Shown: piece after piece, positions 1 to 7,369 of the stretch
How positions within the stretch are numbered: the stretch's first letter is position 1
How the letters are laid out: each line of letters begins with the position of its first letter
Assembly (NCBI GenBank): GCA_046537735.1
Contig: JBKHKH010000047.1
Coordinates: forward strand, 1-13,443
DNA: 13,443 nucleotides
Origin: JdFR-22 sp046537735
GTDB lineage: Archaea; Halobacteriota; Archaeoglobi; Archaeoglobales; Archaeoglobaceae
Reading direction: 5' to 3'
Program-made: the position numbers and the translations under genes
The notes under the pieces: generated by a model
Databases searched by the model: none
The model's input: the letters and a program-made list of their open reading frames with translations, nothing else
What the model was told of the DNA's origin: nothing

Positions 1-861
1 CATCGTACCCGTTCCTTCTCTGGTCAACAGCTCCAGCAGTAAGGAGTGCTCCTTGGAGCCGTTGATTATATGTGCTCTCTCTACATCTCCTTTGAGAGCA
101 GCTATTATGGCTTCGGCTTTGGGTATCATCCCACTTCTCAACTCGTTGTTGGCCAGTTTTTTCTCCAGCTTATCTGTCTTTATCTGGCTTATCACAGAGG
201 TGTCGTCATCAGGGTTCTCCAGCAGTCCGGGGACATCGGTTAGCATTATAAGTTTCTTGGCCTTTAGAGCGGCAGCCACATTACCGGCAACAATATCTGC
301 ATTTATATTGTAGGTCTCTCCCTCCAGGTCGGCGGCAACCGGAGAGATGACAGGGATCAACCCTTTATCGGTCAGAACCTCCAGTATTTCGGGATTGATG
401 TATTCCGTCTCTCCCACATGCCCCAGGTCGATTGAAACCTCCTTATTATCTTTTATCTTCTTGATCTCTTTTTTCCTGGCAATGATAAGCAATCCATCTT
501 TACCACTGATCCCTACTGCTTTTCCACCATTTCTGATGAAGGTGGAGATTATCTGGGAGTTCACCTTACCATCCAGCACCATCTCTACTACTTCCATGGT
601 CTCCTTGTCGGTGACCCTCAACCCATCAACGTATTTGGGTTTTATACCCAGCTGCTCCATTTTATGGCTTATCTCCGGGCCGCCGCCGTGAACGATGACC
701 GGTTTGATACCTACATAATAGAGAAGGAGGATATCCTTGATGGTGGACTCCATTATCTTCTTATCCACCATGGCATGGCCTCCCATCTTTATGACCATGC
801 ACGATCCATGGAAGTCCCGTATATAGGGTAAAGCTTCAGCCAGGACGTTAACCTTATGCAT
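1..861 (-). CDS. argB: Acetylglutamate kinase (C-terminus cut by window edge)
   Basis: This enzyme phosphorylates N-acetyl-L-glutamate with ATP, the second step of arginine synthesis, in the cytoplasm. I translated 287 residues from the ATG at 861 to the window edge with no stop; the usual length is about 290-300, so only a few residues are missing. Visible amino acid kinase signatures are K25-M-G-G for nucleotide phosphate binding, HGGGP at 58-62, GLRVTD at 80-85 for substrate binding, NINAD at 185-189, TDVPG at 208-212 with the catalytic Asp, and GMIPK at 244-248 with the catalytic Lys. GLRVTD favours ArgB over LysZ, the related kinase of LysW-dependent lysine synthesis, though LysZ is not strictly excluded. 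The start fits the family: a GGAAGG motif lies 4 bases upstream and a TATA-like box about 26 bases upstream. The gene diverges from ilvC. Confidence 0.93.
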   Translation of the reverse strand, partial: MHKVNVLAEALPYIRDFHGSCMVIKMGGHAMVDKKIMESTIKDILLLYYVGIKPVIVHGGGPEISHKMEQLGIKPKYVDGLRVTDKETMEVVEMVLDGKVNSQIISTFIRNGGKAVGISGKDGLLIIARKKEIKKIKDNKEVSIDLGHVGETEYINPEILEVLTDKGLIPVISPVAADLEGETYNINADIVAGNVAAALKAKKLIMLTDVPGLLENPDDDTSVISQIKTDKLEKKLANNELRSGMIPKAEAIIAALKGDVERAHIINGSKEHSLLLELLTREGTGTM

Positions 862-881
862 ATACCTTCCTGAAGGGTTGA

Positions 882-890
882 GATTAAATT
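882..890 (-). promoter_or_regulatory. TATA-like box of argB
   Basis: On the minus strand the sequence AATTTAATC is centred about 26 bases upstream of the argB ATG, the archaeal TATA-box distance from a transcription start. This would put the transcript start at or next to the start codon. If so, the GGAAGG motif at 866-871 would lie outside the mRNA. Assigned by eye only. Confidence 0.4.
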
Positions 891-920
891 ATTTTCCATC
901 TTACCCGGAGAAAAGAAATG

Positions 921-930
921 TATTTAAAAA
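921..930 (+). promoter_or_regulatory. TATA-like box of ilvC
   Basis: TATTTAAAAA lies about 34 bases (centre to ATG) upstream of the ilvC start and is preceded by a purine-rich stretch that could serve as BRE. It predicts a transcript start near 950-953, giving a leader of under 10 bases. A GGTG motif at 950-953 lies 6 bases before the ATG, so a very short leader carrying a ribosome-binding site is possible. Confidence 0.5.
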
Positions 931-959
931 GAGAGTAGAAGTGGAAATCGGTGTTAATT

Positions 960-1964
960 ATGGCTAAGATCTACTATAATAAAGATGCAGACTTAAAGTT
1001 GTTAGAGAACAAGAAGGTGGCAGTAATAGGATATGGGAGTCAGGGAAGAGCTCATGCCCTAAACCTGAAGGAATCAGGAATCAACACAGTTGTAGGTCTT
1101 TACAGGGGAAGCAGGAGCTGGAAGAAAGCGGAAGAAGATGGGCTAGAAGTGAAAAAGGTAGCCGATGCAGTAGATGAATCTAATGTTGTAATGATGCTTG
1201 TACCGGATACCGTCCAGCCCGCTGTTTACTATAGAGAAGTTGAAGGCAACTTGAGAGAAGGAGACATGCTGATGTTCGCTCACGGCTTCAACGTCCACTT
1301 CAACCAGATCGTAGCACCTTCACATGTTGATTTGACCATGGTAGCCCCCAAGGGCCCCGGTCACATTGTGAGGAAGATGTATGAGCAGAATATAGGCGTT
1401 CCGGGCCTGGTGGCAGTAGAACAGGACTACACCAATCAGGCTCTTGATATAGCGCTGGCTTACGCCAGAGGCATTGGGTGCACCAGAGCAGGGGTCATCG
1501 AGACCACATTCCAGGAAGAGACCGAGACCGACCTCTTCGGTGAGCAGGTAGACCTCTGCGGTGGCGTATCAGAAATAGTTAAGGCGGCCTTCGAGACCCT
1601 GGTGGAAGCGGGTTATCAGCCGGAAGTTGCTTACTTCGAAGCCCTGCACGAGCTAAAACTGATTGTGGACCTCATATACGAGGGTGGAATATACGCCATG
1701 TGGTACTCGGTCAGCGATACAGCCCAATACGGTGGGATGACCAGAGGAAAGAGAATAATCAACGAAGAGACCAGAAAAGAGATGAGAAAGATCCTGAGAG
1801 AGATACAGTCAGGAGAGTTCGCCAGAGAGTGGGTTCTGGAGAACCAGGCAGGGAAGCCCATGTTCAAGAGACTGCAGGAAGAGGAGAGGAACCACCAGAT
1901 AGAGGAAGTAGGCAGAGAATTAAGAAAGATGATGCCCTGGCTGCAGAGCATAGACGTTGACTAA
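960..1964 (+). CDS. ilvC: Ketol-acid reductoisomerase (NADP-dependent)
   Basis: The enzyme converts 2-acetolactate or 2-aceto-2-hydroxybutyrate to the dihydroxy acids of valine, leucine and isoleucine synthesis, using NADPH and Mg2+. The predicted product of 334 residues matches the short class I form. The N-terminal Rossmann domain carries GYGSQG at 24-29 and a Y-R-G-S-R-S phosphate-binding loop near 48-53. The conserved AHGFN follows at 107-111 with the catalytic His108. The C-terminal knotted domain has the metal ligands D191 and E195 in DLFGEQ, and E227 and E231 in FEALHE. I chose the ATG at 960 over an in-frame GTG at 951 because MAKIYY is the usual family start and GGTG lies just upstream. 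The gene stands alone, divergent from argB and convergent with scpB. No ilvB, ilvN or ilvD is next to it in this window. Confidence 0.97.
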   Translation: MAKIYYNKDADLKLLENKKVAVIGYGSQGRAHALNLKESGINTVVGLYRGSRSWKKAEEDGLEVKKVADAVDESNVVMMLVPDTVQPAVYYREVEGNLREGDMLMFAHGFNVHFNQIVAPSHVDLTMVAPKGPGHIVRKMYEQNIGVPGLVAVEQDYTNQALDIALAYARGIGCTRAGVIETTFQEETETDLFGEQVDLCGGVSEIVKAAFETLVEAGYQPEVAYFEALHELKLIVDLIYEGGIYAMWYSVSDTAQYGGMTRGKRIINEETRKEMRKILREIQSGEFAREWVLENQAGKPMFKRLQEEERNHQIEEVGRELRKMMPWLQSIDVD

Positions 1965-1993
1965 TTAATTTTATTATTTTATTATTTTATTTT
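1965..1993 (+). terminator. T-rich terminator built of an 8-base tandem repeat
   Basis: Directly after the ilvC stop the plus strand carries TTTTATTA twice in perfect tandem (1969-1984) followed by TTTTATTTT (1985-1993). Archaeal RNA polymerase terminates on such U-rich tracts without a hairpin. It fills the 35-base gap between ilvC and the stop of the convergent scpB. On the minus strand it is A-rich, so it is unlikely to terminate the condensin operon. Confidence 0.6.
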
Positions 1994-1999
1994 GAGTTC

Positions 2000-2536
2000 C
2001 TAGAGTTCCACGTACTTCTCTAACTCAGAATCGCTCTTCGCCGCTTTCTTCAAAAAGTCCCGTATATCCTCAGGATTGTTGGAGCTTAGGCCAAAGTAGA
2101 GAGCGAACTCCTTGGTAGTGGAAAGTATCCTAGTTTTCCCGCTTCTCTTGGATTTCACGAAGCCCAGATCCTCCAGTTTTTTGACGTGGTCGTAGCATTT
2201 GTTCCCTCTTATCTTGGACAGCTTGGACAGGGGGAGGGGCTGTTTCAGGGCTATGACGGCCAGAGTCCTCAATGATCCTCTATCGATATCCTTCTCCACG
2301 AACTTCTCCACGTATTGGTGGTACTGGGGTTTTATTCGCATTAGGTACCTATCTTTTAACTCGATTATCTCTATGGAGGTCTCATCCGTTCTATAATCCT
2401 CAATCAGTTGCTGAATAGCATCCTGGACTTCTTCATAACTCAAACCGGACATCTTGGCTATTCTTTTGGTGGAGAATGGTCTGGTCGCTGAGAATAAGAT
2501 GGCCTCTACTATCTGCTTATTGCTGTTCATATTCAT
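2000..2536 (-). CDS. scpB: Condensin accessory protein ScpB
   Basis: ScpB binds the kleisin ScpA as a dimer and helps the SMC complex organise and segregate the chromosome. The 178 residues are typical of the family. Two winged-helix domains can be seen: about 7-70, starting KQIVEAILFSATRPFS, and about 88-150, containing LRTLAVIALKQP, then the G-N-K-C-Y-D-H-V-K-K-L-E recognition-helix region (111-122) and the wing K-R-S-G-K-T-R near 130-136. The acidic tail is short. The ATG overlaps the scpA stop by one base (TGATG), which points to translational coupling and roughly linked expression. A second ATG two codons later is a possible alternative start. This is the last gene of the condensin operon, and no clear terminator for the minus strand follows it. 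Confidence 0.93.
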   Translation of the reverse strand: MNMNSNKQIVEAILFSATRPFSTKRIAKMSGLSYEEVQDAIQQLIEDYRTDETSIEIIELKDRYLMRIKPQYHQYVEKFVEKDIDRGSLRTLAVIALKQPLPLSKLSKIRGNKCYDHVKKLEDLGFVKSKRSGKTRILSTTKEFALYFGLSSNNPEDIRDFLKKAAKSDSELEKYVEL

Positions 2537-3282
2537 CAGCTATAGTGTTTTAGCTCTATATCCTCTTCATAGAGCTCTTTCTGATATACCTCTACCTTCT
2601 TTCTGTAGGCGAGGTGAAGGATTGATAGGTAATAACTAATTGTATCTTCCGTATTCAGCCCCCGGACGATCTCTGAGAAGTAGAGCATGGTCTTCCTGTT
2701 GAACAGGTACTTGAGCTCTTCCTCTACTTTGGCTATAGTTTCCTCGATATTCTCTTCGTGAGGCGTCCCCAACGTCTGTCTGGTAGCTTCGGGCTCCTCG
2801 TCCTTCTTCTTTCTCTTCCTCTTCTTCCTCTTCTTCTCCACGTCCTCAGCCATCTGGAGCTCGTGTATGAGGTCTTTGAGGGTGGTGAACCTTTTGGCCT
2901 TCTTGCGAGGTTTGAGTAGGGTATCCAGAACCTCATCCTTCTGCACTTCTCGTTCTAAACTCACCAGCTCTTCGTCAAATTCAGTCTCATCCGGCTCTGG
3001 TTCCTGGAAAGCTTCGAAGTCGATCTCGTCGGGTACGATCTCACCCTCTGGCTCCTGCTCCGCAGCCACAGTTTCTTCTGGCTGTTTGTGCGATATTGCT
3101 TCACTGGTGAGGATATCTGCTTTCATCCTTATCAGGATAGCGGCAAAAAGGAGCACTCTACCAGATATACGTAGATCAAGCTTCTTCGCTCTCTCCAGCT
3201 CGGAGAGGAACTTGTCAGTGACGTCTATGACGTCGACATTCCAGGGGTCAACATCACCCCTGCGAGCCAGCTCCACCAGCAC
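2536..3282 (-). CDS. scpA: Condensin kleisin subunit ScpA
   Basis: ScpA is the kleisin that closes the SMC ring: its N-terminus contacts the SMC neck and its C-terminal winged helix the SMC cap. The N-terminal family core is clear: VDPWNVDVIDVTDKFL (11-26) and the LRISGRVLLFAAILIRMKAD stretch near 37-56. The C-terminal winged helix spans about 175-245 (FSEIVRG; YYLSILHL). Between them lie an acidic stretch (about 69-106) and a lysine/arginine run (150-160), as in many archaeal ScpA proteins. The GTG at 3282 is the only canonical start near the N-terminus. The frame is open upstream to 3351, and the codons before the GTG read E-D-P-V-E, which homologues usually include. The true start may therefore be non-canonical, for example the CTG at 3300. 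The gap to the smc stop is 32 bases from the GTG. Confidence 0.9.
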   Translation of the reverse strand: MLVELARRGDVDPWNVDVIDVTDKFLSELERAKKLDLRISGRVLLFAAILIRMKADILTSEAISHKQPEETVAAEQEPEGEIVPDEIDFEAFQEPEPDETEFDEELVSLEREVQKDEVLDTLLKPRKKAKRFTTLKDLIHELQMAEDVEKKRKKRKRKKKDEEPEATRQTLGTPHEENIEETIAKVEEELKYLFNRKTMLYFSEIVRGLNTEDTISYYLSILHLAYRKKVEVYQKELYEEDIELKHYS

Positions 3283-3314
3283 TTCGACCGGATCTTCCAG
3301 ATCGCTGTCTGCGC

Positions 3315-6300
3315 CTACGCCTTCACTTTGATACCAGTCACCTGTGATGTGTTATCCCTCCCTAAAGTCACTCCAATAATGGAATCGGCCTGCTCCAGCA
3401 TGGGCTTCCTCAAGGAAACCACCACGAATTGAGCGTTCCTGGAACGCTCCTTAAGCATTTTGGCCACTCTATTAACATTGATACCGTCAAGGAACATGTC
3501 GACTTCGTCCAGAGCGTAGAAGGGGACCGGTTTGTATTCCTGGATGGCAAATATCAGTGCCAGCGCCACCAGACTCTTCTCTCCCCCGCTCATGGAATCG
3601 AGTCTTTGATAAGTCTTATTGGAGAATTTAACCTTAATATACATTCCGCTCTCGAATGGGTCTTCCCCATCAAGGAACAGCTCTCCCTCACCACCTGTGA
3701 GAGTATTTATTATTTCTGAAAAGTTCTTATTCACTGCATTGAAAGCGTTGAAGAAGGACTCCTTCTTCATTCTCTCATATTTCTCGATCCTCTCCAGGAT
3801 ATCGTTCCTCTCCTTCTCGAGTGTCTGATTCCTCTCCACTAGCTCATTCTTTCTCCTGTTCACTTCTTCGTATTCCTGGATGGCCTTGAGGTTAACTTCT
3901 CCGAATTGGATCAGTTCATTCTCTATTTCTTCAAGTTGAGAGGTAACCTGTTCATAAGAGGGGATACTGTCCACATCTATGTCGATCTCTCCTACATCTT
4001 GCATGTCCTTCTCCACTTCAGCCAGACTCTCTTTTCTAGCCGATATTTTCTCATTAATAGTTACAATATCGTAGTTAGCGTTCTGTTTTTCCTGCTCCTT
4101 TTTGCTTATCTGCTCCAGTATTCTGTCTCTCTCTTCTCTGAGACCCTTGACTTCCTTCCCCAGTCTTTCTTCTTCTACTCTCAGGTTCTGGATCTCTTCA
4201 TTCAGCTCTTCAACCCTTTTTCTACCATAATCTATCTTGGAGTTAAGGTCATCCATCTCCTCATCGATCGTGGCAATTTCTGCCTCCTTCTCCTCTTTGG
4301 ATTTTTCTAACTGCTCTTTCCTGAACTCAGTGTTCTCTAACTTCTTTTCAATGGAAATTAAAGACTCCTTATTTCTGGAGAGCTCGTCCTTCAGCTTCTC
4401 CAGTTGGGAAGATAATTGGGGCACTTCACTCCCCTTTAAAGATTTCTCCAGTTTGGATATCTTCTGGGATTTCTCTTTGATCTGGGAATCAAGCTCTTTA
4501 ACCTTATTCTCTATTTCGGAAATCTCGGAGTACTTGTTGTTCCTCTCTTCCGTTTTTTGCCTTAGTTTATCCTCGATCTCAGTCACTCTGTTCGAAGAGT
4601 CATCAATTCGGGAGTTGAGGAGGGAGAGCTCATTCTTTATGTTGTTGACCACCTGATCCTGGTTGTCCACTTCTTCCTGAACGCTCTTTCTGGCCTGCTC
4701 GTTCGACCGAATATTTCCCAAAATGCCTGCCTTCTTGCTGTTGAGTATGGTGATCTCTTCGTTAATGCTTTTCTCCTTCTCTATCAACTCACTGGATAAG
4801 AGCATACCTCTCTTCTTTTCCGTGTAGCCACCGCTCATGGAGCCGCTTTTTTCTATCAGGTCTCCCTCTAGGGTTACTATCCTTCTCCCGTCCATCAATT
4901 TTTTGGCTGTCTGAATATTATCTACTACCAGCGTATCCCGATAAACGAAGTTGAACACAGGCTTGAATTTTTTCTCAAAATTGACCAGATTGATTGCGTA
5001 ATCCACCACTCCATCTTTTTTAGGAAGTGAATTTAACTTAACATCTCTTTTTATCTTATTCAAGGGGAGGAAAGTAGCTCTCCCGCCTTTTATCTGCTTG
5101 AGGTAGTTGATAGCTCTGATGGCATCATCTTCATTCTCCACTACCACGAACTGGAGAGCATTTCCTGCTGCTGTCTCCAGCGCCTGAACATATTTTTCGT
5201 TTACCTCTCCCAGCTGGGAAACAGTCCCATAAACTCCTGGAAGCGCTTTCTTCTTCTTGGCTTCCAGGATCATTTCCACAGGCCTGGAAAAAGGCTTTAG
5301 AGCTGCTATTTTCCCTTTAACCTTCTCCAGCTCCACTTCTTTGGATCTCAGCTCTTCTTCTATCCCGGAGAGCTGATCCCTTTGACTGAATAATTCTGAA
5401 TCGATATCATTTCTTTCCTTGATCTTTTTCTCCAGCTGCTTTTCAGCTTTCTCGAATTCCTTCTCCTTACCCTCTTTCTCTTTCTGCATGTCGGAGATCG
5501 CTTTCTCTAGTTTCTGCTTTTCTTTATCCAGCTCTTCTGTCTCCATGTCGATTCTTCTTATAGTCTCCAGCTTTGTATCCTGCTCTCTTACCAGCCCTGA
5601 CTTCCTCTCCTTTAACTGGTCCATCTCTTCTTTCAGGGAGAGGAGATCATCCCTCATCTTCTTGAATTTCTCGTCCACTTCCTGAAGCTTCGCCCTGGTT
5701 GACTCAACTTTCTCTTCTGTCTCGTTAACCACTTCCTGGACGCTTATCTTTTGGGAAAGCAAGTGGTCCATCTCTTCGTCGATAGCTCCCAGCTCTTCCT
5801 TGAGTTTGGAGATGGAGAGTAGAATGTTATTCCTTTCATCCTTGTGTTTGGACAGCTCATTCTTGTAGAAATCTTCTGCCCTCTTAATGCTCTCCATCTC
5901 TGAATTCCCTTCCACTATCTTGTTCTGGATTTTCTGGAGGCTCTCGTCAGACCTTTCAGAGATCCTCGCAGATAGCTCCTCTGCCTGAGAATTCAGTTCC
6001 TGTATCTCGTTGCCCAGCTCAACAATTCTGGATGAATCGGAATCCTTCTTCTTCTCCAGATTATCTATTTCACTCTTCAATTTCTCTTTTTTGGATAAAA
6101 GGTTCCTGTAGCGGTGAGCTAAAAGATATTTCTTATTGAGGTCCTTTTTGTCCACCAGGGACCTGTATCTCAACGCTTCATCCTTGTCCTTTTCCAGCTG
6201 CTCCAACCGAATGGAGACTTCGTGAAGTATGGTCTCTATCGTGTCCATGTTCTCTCTGACCTTCTCCAGCTCCTCAAGTGCTTTCTCCTTCTTTTCCTCG

Positions 6301-6806
6301 AATTCAGATATCCCTGCTATGTCATCGATGATCTTTCTGCGTTGAAAAGGAGTAGTTTCCGTTATACGGGTCACATCGCCCTGCATTATAACATTGTAAG
6401 AATCGCTATAAACCCCAGCTTGAGAGAGCAGCCTGCGAATATCGGAAAGGCTCGCACTCTTACCGTTAATATAGTAGTAACTGTAATAACCTTTTTCAGT
6501 CATCCTGATTTTTCTGGTGATAACGATCTCCGGGTCCGAGGAAACGGTACCGTCCTGATTATCGAAAATGATGGAGACCTCTGCATCATCTATATTGCCA
6601 TTACCCGAAAAGACCAGGTCAGTAAGCCGGTCAGCCCTCAACTTGGAGGAGTGAGAGAGACCAAGGCAAAAAAGTATGGAATCAATTATGTTTGATTTAC
6701 CGCTACCGTTGGGTCCGCTGATAACTGTAAATCCCTCATAGAAAGGAATGTCAATTCTTTTACTGAATGACTTAAAATTTCTGACGGATATTTTTTTAAT
6801 ATGCAT
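3315..6806 (-). CDS. smc: Chromosome segregation ATPase SMC
   Basis: SMC is the ATPase of the condensin ring that binds and organises chromosomal DNA. The 1163 residues are full length. The N-terminal head has Walker A GPNGSGKSN at 31-39, a Q-loop with Q142 (VIMQGDV) and the typical R-R-K-I-I-D-D-I-A-G-I motif near 156-166. A long Glu/Lys-rich coiled coil runs from about 170 to 510. The hinge is at about 518-665 (LPGVYGTVSQL; conserved glycines in GSMSGGY). The return coil reaches about 1065. The C-terminal head has the ABC signature SMSGGEKS at 1071-1078 and Walker B YALDEVD at 1097-1103 with catalytic E1101. All catalytic motifs are intact. The ATG at 6806 gives the standard MHIKKI-type start; no strong Shine-Dalgarno motif is seen in the 24-base gap upstream. 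It lies between the coiled-coil gene and scpA in one transcription unit. Confidence 0.98.
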   Translation of the reverse strand: MHIKKISVRNFKSFSKRIDIPFYEGFTVISGPNGSGKSNIIDSILFCLGLSHSSKLRADRLTDLVFSGNGNIDDAEVSIIFDNQDGTVSSDPEIVITRKIRMTEKGYYSYYYINGKSASLSDIRRLLSQAGVYSDSYNVIMQGDVTRITETTPFQRRKIIDDIAGISEFEEKKEKALEELEKVRENMDTIETILHEVSIRLEQLEKDKDEALRYRSLVDKKDLNKKYLLAHRYRNLLSKKEKLKSEIDNLEKKKDSDSSRIVELGNEIQELNSQAEELSARISERSDESLQKIQNKIVEGNSEMESIKRAEDFYKNELSKHKDERNNILLSISKLKEELGAIDEEMDHLLSQKISVQEVVNETEEKVESTRAKLQEVDEKFKKMRDDLLSLKEEMDQLKERKSGLVREQDTKLETIRRIDMETEELDKEKQKLEKAISDMQKEKEGKEKEFEKAEKQLEKKIKERNDIDSELFSQRDQLSGIEEELRSKEVELEKVKGKIAALKPFSRPVEMILEAKKKKALPGVYGTVSQLGEVNEKYVQALETAAGNALQFVVVENEDDAIRAINYLKQIKGGRATFLPLNKIKRDVKLNSLPKKDGVVDYAINLVNFEKKFKPVFNFVYRDTLVVDNIQTAKKLMDGRRIVTLEGDLIEKSGSMSGGYTEKKRGMLLSSELIEKEKSINEEITILNSKKAGILGNIRSNEQARKSVQEEVDNQDQVVNNIKNELSLLNSRIDDSSNRVTEIEDKLRQKTEERNNKYSEISEIENKVKELDSQIKEKSQKISKLEKSLKGSEVPQLSSQLEKLKDELSRNKESLISIEKKLENTEFRKEQLEKSKEEKEAEIATIDEEMDDLNSKIDYGRKRVEELNEEIQNLRVEEERLGKEVKGLREERDRILEQISKKEQEKQNANYDIVTINEKISARKESLAEVEKDMQDVGEIDIDVDSIPSYEQVTSQLEEIENELIQFGEVNLKAIQEYEEVNRRKNELVERNQTLEKERNDILERIEKYERMKKESFFNAFNAVNKNFSEIINTLTGGEGELFLDGEDPFESGMYIKVKFSNKTYQRLDSMSGGEKSLVALALIFAIQEYKPVPFYALDEVDMFLDGINVNRVAKMLKERSRNAQFVVVSLRKPMLEQADSIIGVTLGRDNTSQVTGIKVKA

Positions 6807-6830
6807 TTGCCCGATTGGTTCACGGATGGG

Positions 6831-7292
6831 TCAGTCGCACACTATAATATCCACTTTTTGCTCTTCTTTCTGCTTCTCCAGGTCTTTTTCTTCTTTAGAA
6901 TCGGGTGTGTCTATTTCGGGATCTGCCCTGATTATCCCGTCAGAGCCTTTTTCTTTAACTTCCCTGTCTTCTGATTGCTTTCCAGCGAAGCTTATGTGGC
7001 GCCTCTCCATACCTGATCTCTCTTTGGGTTTTGATTTCGCTAGCTCTTCCTTCAGGTATAGCACATCAGAAGTTAGGCTCTGTACGGTCTTGTTAAGCTC
7101 AATAACTTTAGCTTCCAGGTCCCTTATCTTTTTATTTCCCAGCTCATTTTGAATTTCATTTCTTAGTTCGTTCTTGATTTCTTCAACTTTACTATCATTA
7201 AAAGTCGTCATTCTCCTCAGCTCCTCAACTTCCTTCTCCTTTTGACTTAGCTTTTTTTCAAGCCTTTCCAGCAGAATGTCTCGTTCTGGCAT
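6831..7292 (-). CDS. Small coiled-coil protein, first gene of the condensin operon (function unknown)
   Basis: I do not recognise a defined family with certainty. The 153-residue product is highly charged. Residues about 5-95 form a predicted coiled coil with heptad-like Leu/Ile spacing (LLERLEKKL; IRDLEAKVIELNKTVQSLTS). A basic patch M-E-R-R-H-I-S-F-A-G-K-Q follows near 104-115, then an acidic, probably disordered linker, and a short hydrophobic end VDIIVCD. It has no signal peptide or membrane segment. The gene lies 24 bases upstream of smc with no TATA box between, and a good TATA box precedes it, so it probably leads the smc-scpA-scpB transcript. From memory, some haloarchaea also encode a small coiled-coil protein next to smc; I could not check whether it is related. 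A role as condensin partner or regulator is inference from position only. Confidence 0.75.
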   Translation of the reverse strand: MPERDILLERLEKKLSQKEKEVEELRRMTTFNDSKVEEIKNELRNEIQNELGNKKIRDLEAKVIELNKTVQSLTSDVLYLKEELAKSKPKERSGMERRHISFAGKQSEDREVKEKGSDGIIRADPEIDTPDSKEEKDLEKQKEEQKVDIIVCD

Positions 7293-7316
7293 TTTATAAT
7301 AGTTTGTTTAAAAGAC

Positions 7317-7327
7317 CTTTATATATC
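7317..7327 (-). promoter_or_regulatory. TATA box of the condensin operon
   Basis: GATATATAAAG on the minus strand is the strongest TATA-box match in the window, preceded by an AAA stretch that could belong to a BRE. Its centre is about 30 bases before the ATG at 7292, predicting a start near 7296 and a leader of only a few bases. The whole coiled-coil gene, smc, scpA and scpB unit probably depends on it. Confidence 0.6.
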
Positions 7328-7369
7328 TTTCTGTGGATAAAGTTTTACAACCTCTGTATCGATGAAATT

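Noticed and set aside
2867..3331. A 154-residue serine-rich open frame on the plus strand opposite scpA
   Set aside because: Its composition follows from antisense reading of the acidic linker of ScpA, and the minus-strand frame has clear kleisin motifs.
3282..3351. Possible fusion of SMC and ScpA through a programmed -1 frameshift
   Set aside because: SMC ends at a normal family C-terminus and no slippery heptamer is visible; kept only as one explanation for the scpA start problem.
3906..4656. Long open frames on the plus strand across the smc gene, some rich in Ser, Leu and Phe
   Set aside because: They are the antisense of the Glu/Lys-rich coiled-coil codons of SMC; they have no family motifs, no promoter and no ribosome-binding site.
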